From Chloroflexota bacterium (GTDB lineage Bacteria; Chloroflexota; Dehalococcoidia; SM23-28-2; RBG-16-64-32), in the NCBI GenBank assembly GCA_005880075.1, contig VBJT01000103.1:1-7930 (forward strand): a stretch of DNA of 7,930 bases, in the 5' to 3' direction. Below, piece by piece: positions 1 through 5,442 of the stretch (within the stretch, counting starts at the first letter, position 1; every line of letters starts with the position of its first letter). The notes under the pieces were generated by a model. The model saw nothing but the letters and a program-made list of their open reading frames with translations. It was not told the DNA's origin and ran no database searches. A program made the translations under genes and the position numbers.

Positions 1-242
1 CGTGCGGTTTCCCGCATGTTGTCGAGGTAGCCGGGCGGATAGACGCGATTCGCTTGCAGCTTCTCACGCAGAACACCCTCTGGCGGCAGGCCGGGGCGCA
101 GTTCATATGCGGTGACATCGAGCTCGATGTCGAACTCGTGCATCAATCGCTCGACGCGGGTGAGGCCGATGTAGCACCAGGGACAGATGTAGTCGGAGAC
201 AAGCCGGACGCGCAGGGGCCGAGCCTGTCCCGCGACCGGCAT
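1..242 (-). CDS. DsbA/FrnE-family thiol oxidoreductase, N-terminal part
   Basis: Only the first 80 codons are in the window; the gene runs off the left edge. The N-terminus reads PLRVRLVSDYICPWCYIG: a thioredoxin-fold first strand followed by a CPWC redox motif (Cys20, Cys23). This is typical of the FrnE/2-hydroxychromene-2-carboxylate isomerase branch of the DsbA family (cytoplasmic dithiol oxidoreductases). The next segment, ending in YELRPGLPPEG, fits the usual second strand and the 'F.L.P..P' region. No signal peptide is visible, so a cytoplasmic protein is expected; its substrate is unknown. I chose the ATG at 242 because GGAGA lies about 7 nt upstream and the fold begins 10 residues later. 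An in-frame ATG at 329 would add 29 residues with no family resemblance, but it sits just below a good -10 element, so it cannot be excluded. The gene diverges from the M20 hydrolase gene. Confidence 0.85.
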   Translation of the reverse strand, partial: MPVAGQARPLRVRLVSDYICPWCYIGLTRVERLMHEFDIELDVTAYELRPGLPPEGVLREKLQANRVYPPGYLDNMRETA

Positions 243-341
243 GAGGGCTTCTCCAGTGGCCGTCTCGACAGCGCCAGAGTGGCGCTCGACATCGGCGTCA
301 CCATCGAAGCCAACCACCCACGATTCCATAATGCGTGCCGA

Positions 342-350
342 ATTATAGCA
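342..350 (-). promoter_or_regulatory. Extended -10 promoter for the DsbA-family gene
   Basis: Read on the minus strand the bases are TGCTATAAT: a perfect TATAAT (347 to 342) with the TGn extension. No convincing -35 is seen 16-18 bp upstream, which is usual for extended -10 promoters. The predicted transcript start is near 335-336, giving a leader of about 94 nt to the ATG at 242, or only about 7 nt to the in-frame ATG at 329. Confidence 0.6.
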
Positions 351-360
351 CCGGCTCGTG

Positions 361-369
361 TACTATAGA
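361..369 (+). promoter_or_regulatory. -10 region for the M20 hydrolase gene
   Basis: TACTATAGA offers two overlapping -10 matches (TACTAT at 361-366, TATAGA at 364-369), ending 7-10 nt before the ATG at 377. Transcription would start between about 372 and 377, so the mRNA would be leaderless or nearly so, in keeping with the absence of a Shine-Dalgarno. No clear -35 is visible. It lies about 15 bp from the opposing -10 of the DsbA-family gene. Confidence 0.4.
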
Positions 370-376
370 GCGCGCC

Positions 377-1573
377 ATGACCACGCCCATAACGGAAGGT
401 CCGCTCATCAGCGGTGCCAAGGCCGCGGCGCAGGCAGCCGTCGCGGACGCGCGCGAAGAGCTGATCGAGATGTCGCGCGAGATTCACCGGAATCCAGAGC
501 TCGCGATGGCGGAGAGGCGCGCGAGCGGCCTGCTTGCCGGTCGCCTCGAGGAGCGTGGCTTCGCCGTCCAGCAGGGCGCGTTTGGGCTGGAAACAGCATT
601 CCGCGCGCGCTGGGGCGAGGGGCCGGTCACGCTCGCCTATCTGTGCGAGTATGATGCCTTGCCGGAGATCGGCCACGCCTGCGGGCATAACCTCATCGCT
701 ACGGCGGGCCTCGGCGGTGCGCTCGGCCTAAAGGGCGGCGTTTCGCCGGACGCGGTCACGCTCATCGTGCTTGGGACGCCGGCAGAGGAGGATATCGGCG
801 GCAAGGCGATGATGATCGCACGCGGCGCCTTCGAGGGTGTCGATGCCGCGTTGATGGCGCACCCGGCGCCGTTCGACATCGACGCTCCGCCGATGTACGG
901 CGTCGAGTCTTGCGAGGTGACGTACAAGGGGCGGGCCGCGCACGCTTCGGTCGCGCCGGAGACCGGCATCAACGCGCTGGACGGCCTCGTGACCGCCTAC
1001 CAGGCGATCGCGCAGCTCCGCCAGCACATGCGCCGCGATGCGCGGGTCGCGGGCATCATCACCTACGGCGGATCGGCGCACAACGTCGTCCCCGACCGAG
1101 CGGAGGGGCGGTTCGAGGTGCGCGCGCTTCGCCCCGCCTACCTCGCCGACCTCAAATCGCGCGTCATCCGCTGCTTCGAAGCGGGCGCGCAGGCGAGCGG
1201 TGCGGAGCTGGAGGTGAAGTGGTCGGAGTTCGTCTACGAGCCGATGAATAACAACACGGCGATGGCAGCGGCCTACAAAGCCAACGCGGAGAGCTTGGGC
1301 CGCAAGTTCCTGAACATACCGGTCGATTCCACCGGCAGCAGCGACATGGGAAATGTGAGCTGGGTGGTGCCGTCGATCCATCCGACGTTCGCGATCGGCG
1401 CTATGGCGCTCAACCACACGCCTGGCTTCACGCAGATCAGCGCGACGGACGCCGCGCACGAGGCAATGCTCCAGGTGGCGCAGGCGCTGGCGATGACGGG
1501 CGTGGATCTGGTGCTGGACGCGGACCTGCTGGCGCGGGCGCAGGCCGAGTTCCGCGGCGCGCCGCGGCCGTGA
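377..1573 (+). CDS. M20 family metallopeptidase / amidohydrolase (M20D, ACY1L2-like)
   Basis: This complete 398-aa protein matches the usual length of M20D enzymes, di-metal amidohydrolases that cleave N-acyl amino acids, aminobenzoyl-glutamate or dipeptide-like amides. Visible family motifs in order: EIHRNPEL (35-42); EYDALPEIGHACGHN (91-105), holding the putative metal ligands Cys102 and His104; TPAEED (134-139) with the catalytic/metal Glu pair 137-138; His162 in MAHPAP; AAHAS (187-191) at the dimerisation-domain border; and a late His347 in NHTPGF. The EYDALP-IGHACGHN form is characteristic of the ACY1L2/AbgB-like subgroup (PM20D2 relatives). No signal peptide is present, so it should be cytoplasmic. 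The ATG at 377 starts just before the first helix and lies right below a -10 element. An in-frame ATG at 335 lies upstream of that -10 and is unlikely. The gene appears monocistronic and converges on the small minus-strand gene ending at 1594. The true substrate cannot be told from sequence. Confidence 0.93.
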   Translation: MTTPITEGPLISGAKAAAQAAVADAREELIEMSREIHRNPELAMAERRASGLLAGRLEERGFAVQQGAFGLETAFRARWGEGPVTLAYLCEYDALPEIGHACGHNLIATAGLGGALGLKGGVSPDAVTLIVLGTPAEEDIGGKAMMIARGAFEGVDAALMAHPAPFDIDAPPMYGVESCEVTYKGRAAHASVAPETGINALDGLVTAYQAIAQLRQHMRRDARVAGIITYGGSAHNVVPDRAEGRFEVRALRPAYLADLKSRVIRCFEAGAQASGAELEVKWSEFVYEPMNNNTAMAAAYKANAESLGRKFLNIPVDSTGSSDMGNVSWVVPSIHPTFAIGAMALNHTPGFTQISATDAAHEAMLQVAQALAMTGVDLVLDADLLARAQAEFRGAPRP

Positions 1574-1603
1574 TCAAGCCCCGTATTTAGGCCTTACGGC
1601 CGC
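1564..1603. terminator. Possible bidirectional hairpin between convergent genes
   Basis: GCGGCCGT (1564-1571) and ACGGCCGC (1596-1603) are perfect 8-nt inverted copies separated by 24 nt, covering the stop codons of both converging genes. There is no T-run on either side, so this is not a classical intrinsic terminator. A chance GC-rich pairing is possible. Confidence 0.25.
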
Positions 1604-1869
1604 AGCTCTTTCGCGATCAGTGGCAGCTTCTCGGCGACCATCTGCCAGAACTCTTCCTCGCGGTGAAGAATGTCGCCGTGCGGGATTAGTGAAAGGCCGA
1701 CCTCGACCGTGAAGGTGCGGCGCGACCCATCGGGATTGCGCACCGAGCCCTCGAGCTGGCCGAGCGCCCACCAGTCGCCGGTCGCCCCGTGACGCAGCTC
1801 CGGAACGTCGAAGGGCACGAGCCTCAAGTCTTCGCTTAAGCGGCCTGACCTGTCGCGCAATTCCCGCAC
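1594..1869 (-). CDS. Hypothetical protein, 91 aa
   Basis: I do not recognise this family. The reading frame has protein-like composition toward its C-terminus: a stretch GDWWALGQLEGSVRN, then an alternating hydrophobic segment FTVEVGLSLIPHG suggesting beta-strands, and a closing amphipathic helix around EEEFWQMVAEKLPLIAKEL. No signal peptide, transmembrane segment or Cys/His metal cluster is visible. The start is uncertain. GTG at 1869 directly abuts an extended -10 (TGCTATACT), which is too close for normal initiation. TTG at 1860 or a codon further in may be used, so the N-terminal 10-20 residues are doubtful. It is flanked by the convergent M20 gene (20-nt gap) and the divergent LysM gene. 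Confidence 0.55.
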   Translation of the reverse strand: MRELRDRSGRLSEDLRLVPFDVPELRHGATGDWWALGQLEGSVRNPDGSRRTFTVEVGLSLIPHGDILHREEEFWQMVAEKLPLIAKELRP

Positions 1870-1878
1870 AGTATAGCA
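1870..1878 (-). promoter_or_regulatory. Extended -10 promoter for the 91-aa gene
   Basis: On the minus strand this reads TGCTATACT, an extended -10 with a 5/6 match to TATAAT. It begins 8 bp from the GGAAC palindrome at 1887-1938, which would occupy the -20 to -70 region of this promoter. The predicted start of transcription is near 1863-1864, i.e. inside the GTG-initiated frame, which argues that translation begins slightly downstream of the GTG. Confidence 0.5.
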
Positions 1879-1886
1879 GTGGGCGA

Positions 1887-1938
1887 GGAACAAGGAACAC
1901 GGAACAAGGAGCGGTTTGGTTCCCGGGTTCCCTGTTCC
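1887..1938. repeat. Imperfect palindrome made of 7-nt GGAAC units
   Basis: The left arm has GGAAC at 1887, 1894 and 1901, exactly 7 nt apart (GGAACAA, GGAACAC, GGAACAA). The right arm has the inverse, GTTCC, at 1919, 1927 and 1934. Arms 1887-1905 and 1919-1938 pair over about 19 positions with two mismatches and one bulged base, around a 13-nt loop. GGAGC (1908-1912) and GCTCC (1941-1945) add a further inverted pair. The element lies in the gap between two divergent genes. It could be a REP/MITE-like intergenic hairpin or a multi-site operator. One copy is seen here, so mobility is unproven. Confidence 0.6.
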
Positions 1939-1969
1939 GAGCTCCACGTCTCCGAGTGCCATTTGCCCC

Positions 1970-1999
1970 TTGGAGATCGCGAATCGACTGCAGCATGAT
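1970..1999 (+). promoter_or_regulatory. Weak candidate promoter for the LysM protein gene
   Basis: TTGGAG (1970-1975) and CATGAT (1994-1999) are separated by 18 bp; both are partial matches to sigma-70 boxes. CATGAT ends 9 nt before the chosen ATG at 2009, so the leader would be only a few bases. Confidence 0.25.
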
Positions 2000-2008
2000 G
2001 CGGGTGAG

Positions 2009-3031
2009 ATGTTGGCGGGGAAGTGGGTGTGGATCTGGAACTGGCAGCGCTGCGAGGGTGGAGACGCCTCGCGGCTGGCGGCGCGGCTGCGCGCGGCAGG
2101 CTGCGCAGGCGCGCTCGTGAAGGCGTTCGACTGGCCGCGCTGGTTCGACCAAGGCCTCGCCTGGCGGGAGATCGCGGCTCAGCTGAAGGCGCACGGTGTC
2201 GCAGCGGGCGGCTGGGGCTATTGTTACGGAAACGACCCGGCCGGCGAGGCGCAGCGGGCGATCGAAACGGCGCAGTACGGGCAGGCGGACCTTCTGGTGC
2301 TCGATGTCGAGGCCGAATTCAAGGGCAATCCACGAGCGGCAGACGCGCTTTGCGGTACCATACGCGGCATGCTCGGGCCAGAATATTCGCTCTACTTCAG
2401 TAGCTTCGCGCTCGCCCGCTATCACCGCCCGTTCCCGTTCGGGATCTTCGGGCGCTATTGCACAGGCGCCGTGCCGCAGGTCTACTGGAACGCCTTTCGC
2501 TGGCCCGTCGACCAATCCCTGGATTGGGCGTACGAGGACTATGCGGCGGTTGGCTTCGCGCCAGACCGCGTTTTTCCTGCCGGCGGACTCTACCGGGAAG
2601 GAATCGTGGGCTATCCATATCCCGATGAAGTCCGGGAGTTTGCACAGCGGACGCGGGTTACGGGCTCACGGGGAGTCAGTTTCTGGTCGTATGAGCACAT
2701 GAACGAAGAGATGTGGGAAGCCGTCAGATCTGCGACGGTGGAGGAGGAAGGGATGTCCAGCGCAGAATTCGATCAGCTAAACGCATCAGCCTCGCAGCTG
2801 GCGGGCCGAGTCGGCCAGCTGGAGGCGGAGGTCGCGGCGATCCGGAGCACGCCGCCACCCACCGCTGCCCCACCACCGCGGACGTACACGGTACAGCCGG
2901 GGGACACGCTTTCGGGGATCGCGGCCAGCTTCGGTCTCGATGGCTGGCAGCGGCTGTACGAGATAAACGCGGGCGCGATCGGGGACGACCCGAACCGGAT
3001 CTATCCCGGTCAGGTGTTGGTCATTCCGTAG
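2009..3031 (+). CDS. TIM-barrel glycoside-hydrolase-like protein with C-terminal LysM domain
   Basis: Starting at ATG 2009 the protein has 340 residues. Residues 3-240 look like a (beta/alpha)8 glycosidase-like domain: KWVWIWNW at the start, GGWGYCYG (67-74), LLVLDVEAEF (95-104, with Asp99 and Glu101 as candidate catalytic acids), PQVYWNAF (156-163), and SFWSYEHM (224-231) closing the barrel. Next come a short coiled-coil-like helix (250-280), a Pro/Thr linker (281-290) and one LysM domain (291-340; TYTVQPGDTLSGIA ... IYPGQVLVIP), which binds peptidoglycan or chitin glycans. The layout recalls phage or cell-wall lysins, so muralytic activity is a fair inference but unproven. There is no signal peptide or membrane segment from this start. 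The longer frame from 1916 adds 31 residues read partly through the palindrome and is not favoured. GGTGA just upstream of the ATG is a poor ribosome site. No other phage-type genes are nearby. Confidence 0.82.
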   Translation: MLAGKWVWIWNWQRCEGGDASRLAARLRAAGCAGALVKAFDWPRWFDQGLAWREIAAQLKAHGVAAGGWGYCYGNDPAGEAQRAIETAQYGQADLLVLDVEAEFKGNPRAADALCGTIRGMLGPEYSLYFSSFALARYHRPFPFGIFGRYCTGAVPQVYWNAFRWPVDQSLDWAYEDYAAVGFAPDRVFPAGGLYREGIVGYPYPDEVREFAQRTRVTGSRGVSFWSYEHMNEEMWEAVRSATVEEEGMSSAEFDQLNASASQLAGRVGQLEAEVAAIRSTPPPTAAPPPRTYTVQPGDTLSGIAASFGLDGWQRLYEINAGAIGDDPNRIYPGQVLVIP

Positions 3032-3120
3032 GCTCGGTATGACGAAGGACTGCGGGCTGAACGCGAGCCGCTAGAGCGGCCGCAGCTTCGCAGCCAGTGC
3101 GTGCGGTAACAGGCGGAAGA

Positions 3121-3149
3121 GCGCCGGAAGAACCGGCGTCTTTCGTTTG
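3121..3149 (+). terminator. Rho-independent terminator after the LysM protein gene
   Basis: CGCCGG (3122-3127), loop AAGAA, CCGGCG (3133-3138), plus a flanking G-T pair, followed by TCTTTCGTTT. The stem is short but all G-C and the T-rich tail is interrupted by one CG. It lies about 90 nt after the stop at 3031 and ends where the next promoter begins. Confidence 0.6.
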
Positions 3150-3175
3150 GCGTATAAATTTAGGGCGCATATAAT
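3147..3175 (+). promoter_or_regulatory. Strong sigma-70-type promoter for the isomerase/membrane protein unit
   Basis: TTGGCG (3147-3152), a 17-bp spacer and a perfect TATAAT (3170-3175) in a locally AT-rich stretch that stands out from the GC-rich surroundings. The predicted start is near 3182, leaving a leader of about 40 nt before the TTG at 3222. Confidence 0.75.
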
Positions 3176-3221
3176 AGATAGCGGTGAGCCCACCAAATTC
3201 CCTCTTATCCGGTAGTGAAAC

Positions 3222-3704
3222 TTGCGTATCGCCCTCGGCAGCGACGAACGGTCGCCTCTAACAGACTTCGTCGAGGCTGAGCTGCGGCGGCGGGGCCATG
3301 ACGTCCAGCTGTTCGGGCCGCCGGCCGGAGCTCCGAGCCCCTGGCCGGAGGTCGCCGAGGCGGTCGCCGAGCGCGTGGCGAAAGGGAAGTCCGACGAAGG
3401 AGTACTGTTCTGCTGGACGGGCACGGGGGTATCGATCGCCGCGAACAAGGTGCCCGGCGTGCGCGCCGCGCTCTGCGCCGATGCGGAGACGGCGCGCGGG
3501 GCGCGAGCGTGGAACCACGCGAACATCCTCTGTATGAGCCTGGCGGGAACATCGGAGGAAGCCGCGAAGGGCATCCTCGACGCCTGGTTTTCCGCTGAGG
3601 CGGACGCCGGCGAAGAGGAGAACGTCGAGAAAGTGAACGCGCTGGACCGCAGATATCGGGCGCATCCGGCCGCTACAAACGCCGAGAAAGGCAGAGACGA
3701 TTGA
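3222..3704 (+). CDS. RpiB/LacA/LacB-family sugar-phosphate isomerase, atypical active site
   Basis: This 160-aa protein has the size and fold signature of RpiB/LacAB aldose-ketose isomerases: MRIALGSD (1-8), CWTGTGVSIAANK (64-76), GVRAALCADAETARGAR (79-95) and an Asn at 101 in NHANIL. RpiB interconverts ribose-5-P and ribulose-5-P in the cytoplasm. Cys64 aligns with the catalytic base Cys of E. coli RpiB. However, the usual Asp-His of the N-terminal DHAG motif is Asp8-Glu9, the usual CGTG is CWTG, and the ring-opening His of the REHN motif is Trp97. The substrate may therefore not be ribose-5-P, and no gene symbol is given. The acidic C-terminal tail (124-160) is longer than usual. The start is TTG at 3222: the conserved MRIALGSD begins there and no in-frame ATG or GTG fits. 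The stop overlaps the start of the next gene. Confidence 0.85.
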   Translation: MRIALGSDERSPLTDFVEAELRRRGHDVQLFGPPAGAPSPWPEVAEAVAERVAKGKSDEGVLFCWTGTGVSIAANKVPGVRAALCADAETARGARAWNHANILCMSLAGTSEEAAKGILDAWFSAEADAGEEENVEKVNALDRRYRAHPAATNAEKGRDD

Positions 3705-5323
3705 CCCAGGGAGGAAGGCGCAGAAGGAGTCGCCGGCGAGGCCGCCCGGAGGCCGCTGATAGCCGGCCGGCAGACGCGCGAGAAGAGAGGCCGTCCGAGG
3801 AAGGTGAGCCCTCCGACGAAAGCGCGGCGCCCGGCCCAACGGGCTCGCGGTTCAGTTTCCGGCGAAAGAGGCGAGACGAGCCAAAGGGCGAACGACCGCG
3901 GCGACGCGAGCGGACGGCCCCGGCCGCACCCGCGGCTTCGACCTCGCCGATGGACTTCTGGCGCAGCGGGCAGGCGAGGACGTACCGGGACGTGCGCGGA
4001 ACCGGCAGAAGCATGGGCCTCCGGGAGCGCATCACGGGGTTTCATTTCCCGGCCTGGGCGCCGGTAGGCTTTATCATCGTACTCGTCTTCGGGATTCTCG
4101 GGATACTGTTTTACACGCGCCAGGCCTCGGCCGCGCCCCACATCGGCGACCACTGGCACGCCGCCTATGCCATCTACATCGGCAACACCCGGCAGCCGAA
4201 CATACCGACATTCACCGGGCCTGAGGAGACGCATACCCACGGTGACGGCATGATTCACATGCACCCGTTCATCACGGCTGGCGAAGGACAAGGAGCGTCG
4301 GTGCGGAAGTTCTTCGAATACGGCGGCGGGAGCCTAACGGACGACGAATTGAAGGTCCCCGGCCAGAAGGATACGCACAAGAACGGCGACCAGATAGACG
4401 GCAAGGCGGCCGAGCTGCGGATCCTGCGCGCGGACAGCGGGATCCATCCGCTGGGCAGCGATTTCGCGCGGGCGATTCAGGCCTGTGATGCGAAGGACGA
4501 GTCCGCGTTCGAGCGGGTGAATTCGCGCTATATAGCGCAGGACGGCGACTGCATCCGGATCGTGTTCGCGGCGCCGGAGGTCAAGCCGGTCGTTCAATCC
4601 GACCGGACGATCATAGCGCCCGACCAGGCGACGCGCGAAATCCTCATGGATGCCACCGGGACCGCCGCCACCACGGCCTTCACCCCGGCGGCGATCGATG
4701 TCAAGGCCGGCGAAACTGTTAAGGTCACGCTCAGCAATAAGAGCATCGACAAGACTCCAGCGCCTTTCCACGGGCTGCGCTTCAGCGGCGCCGACCGCCA
4801 ATACGGAACCAGCGACGACTTCGTGACGAACCCACCGACGCTCGACCCGGGGCAGAAGGGCACGGCTGTCATTCGCTTCGATACGCCGGGCGAGTACGAG
4901 TTCAAGGACGAGAACACATTCGAAGGGGTGCCACCGGCCACCGGGAAGGTGGTCGTCGGCCAGTCCGAAGCGACGCCTGCGCCGACCGCTACGGCGGCGC
5001 CGGGCGCCACGCCTACGCCCGCCCCGGCGGACATTACCCTGTCGTTATCGGTGAGCGACAGCGGCTTCGACCCGCCGGAGATTACCGCGGCCGCCGCGAA
5101 GAGCTTCCGGATTACTTTGACGAATACGGGAACGGTGGTGCACAACCTCCGCATCGCCGGGCCCGACGGGCAGTTCCGGACGGATGACGATATCGCGGTG
5201 AGCGGGTTCGTGAACCCGGGCGCCTCCGGCGAGGCATCGGGCAAGATCGATGCGCCCGGCCGATACCCGTTCCGCGACGACTTCAATCCGACACTGCTCA
5301 CGGGCACGCTGATCGTCCAATAG
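3701..5323 (+). CDS. Membrane-anchored protein with His-rich domain and two cupredoxin-like domains
   Basis: This 540-aa protein starts at TTG 3701, sharing TTGA with the isomerase stop, so translational coupling is likely. Residues 1-110 are low-complexity, Arg/Glu/Pro-rich and probably disordered in the cytoplasm (RRRRSRRRGR at 6-15). One transmembrane helix lies at about 118-138 (APVGFIIVLVFGILGILFYT). An extracytoplasmic domain (145-300) follows, with seven His in short motifs: His147, His151, His153 (GDHWHAAY), and His178, 180, 186, 188 (HTHGDGMIHMHPF). Cys262 and Cys284 could form a disulfide. Two cupredoxin-like beta-sandwiches follow: about 314-419 and, after a Thr/Ala/Pro linker (422-443), about 445-540. 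Each keeps one His (His357 in FHGLRF, His481 in VHNLRI) but lacks the Cys-His-Met copper cluster, so type-1 copper binding is doubtful. The His-rich part may bind metal ions. I recall similar GDHWHAAY-type domains in unnamed actinobacterial membrane proteins, but have no functional name for them. Confidence 0.85.
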   Translation: MTQGGRRRRSRRRGRPEAADSRPADAREERPSEEGEPSDESAAPGPTGSRFSFRRKRRDEPKGERPRRRERTAPAAPAASTSPMDFWRSGQARTYRDVRGTGRSMGLRERITGFHFPAWAPVGFIIVLVFGILGILFYTRQASAAPHIGDHWHAAYAIYIGNTRQPNIPTFTGPEETHTHGDGMIHMHPFITAGEGQGASVRKFFEYGGGSLTDDELKVPGQKDTHKNGDQIDGKAAELRILRADSGIHPLGSDFARAIQACDAKDESAFERVNSRYIAQDGDCIRIVFAAPEVKPVVQSDRTIIAPDQATREILMDATGTAATTAFTPAAIDVKAGETVKVTLSNKSIDKTPAPFHGLRFSGADRQYGTSDDFVTNPPTLDPGQKGTAVIRFDTPGEYEFKDENTFEGVPPATGKVVVGQSEATPAPTATAAPGATPTPAPADITLSLSVSDSGFDPPEITAAAAKSFRITLTNTGTVVHNLRIAGPDGQFRTDDDIAVSGFVNPGASGEASGKIDAPGRYPFRDDFNPTLLTGTLIVQ

Positions 5324-5376
5324 GCGCGCGGCCGGGAAGCTCCTGCCCATGTCTGCCCGATATTCCTGCCTAACTC

Positions 5377-5406
5377 TTGACAGACCTTCGCGAGACGGCC
5401 AATACT
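5377..5406 (+). promoter_or_regulatory. Promoter of the cytidylate-kinase-like gene
   Basis: A perfect -35 TTGACA (5377-5382), an 18-bp spacer and AATACT (5401-5406, 4/6 match to TATAAT). The start would be near 5413, giving a leader of about 30 nt. It lies 54 bp after the previous stop, so this gene can be transcribed on its own. No intrinsic terminator is seen between the previous stop and this promoter, so read-through is possible. Confidence 0.55.
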
Positions 5407-5425
5407 GGTGTCGCTTCTTAGGGGT

Positions 5426-5432
5426 AAGGAGG
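5426..5432 (+). promoter_or_regulatory. Strong Shine-Dalgarno of the cytidylate-kinase-like gene
   Basis: AAGGAGG sits 10 nt before the ATG at 5443 and fixes that start. It is the best ribosome-binding site in the window and contrasts with the SD-less starts of several neighbours. Confidence 0.85.
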
Positions 5433-5442
5433 ACAAGAGCAC

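Noticed and set aside
1552..1567. Perfect 16-bp palindrome CCGCGGCGCGCCGCGG
   Set aside because: It lies inside the M20 coding end and consists only of G/C in Ala/Arg/Pro-type codons. It is likely a by-product of GC-rich codon use, not a site.
1916..2008. Upstream ATG giving the LysM protein 31 more residues
   Set aside because: The extra stretch is read partly from the GGAAC palindrome, has no signal-peptide character and no ribosome site. The barrel starts right after ATG 2009.
1574..2515. Minus-strand open frame of 313 codons spanning the palindrome
   Set aside because: It overlaps the glycosidase domain of the LysM gene and the 91-aa gene in another frame, and translates through the repeat and promoters. 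The composition is Arg/Pro/Ala shadow-like.
3032..3120. Possible tRNA or small RNA between the LysM gene and the terminator
   Set aside because: There are local small stems (e.g. GCCGC TAGA GCGGC at 3067-3080) but no cloverleaf, no T-loop GTTCRANNC and no promoter upstream. It reads as ordinary 3' untranslated sequence.
3071..4291. Long minus-strand open frame of 406 codons
   Set aside because: It runs antisense through the isomerase and the membrane-protein N-terminus, both with clear family or domain signatures. Its translation is Arg/Ser/Pro/Ala-rich with no recognisable domain, as expected of a GC-rich shadow frame.
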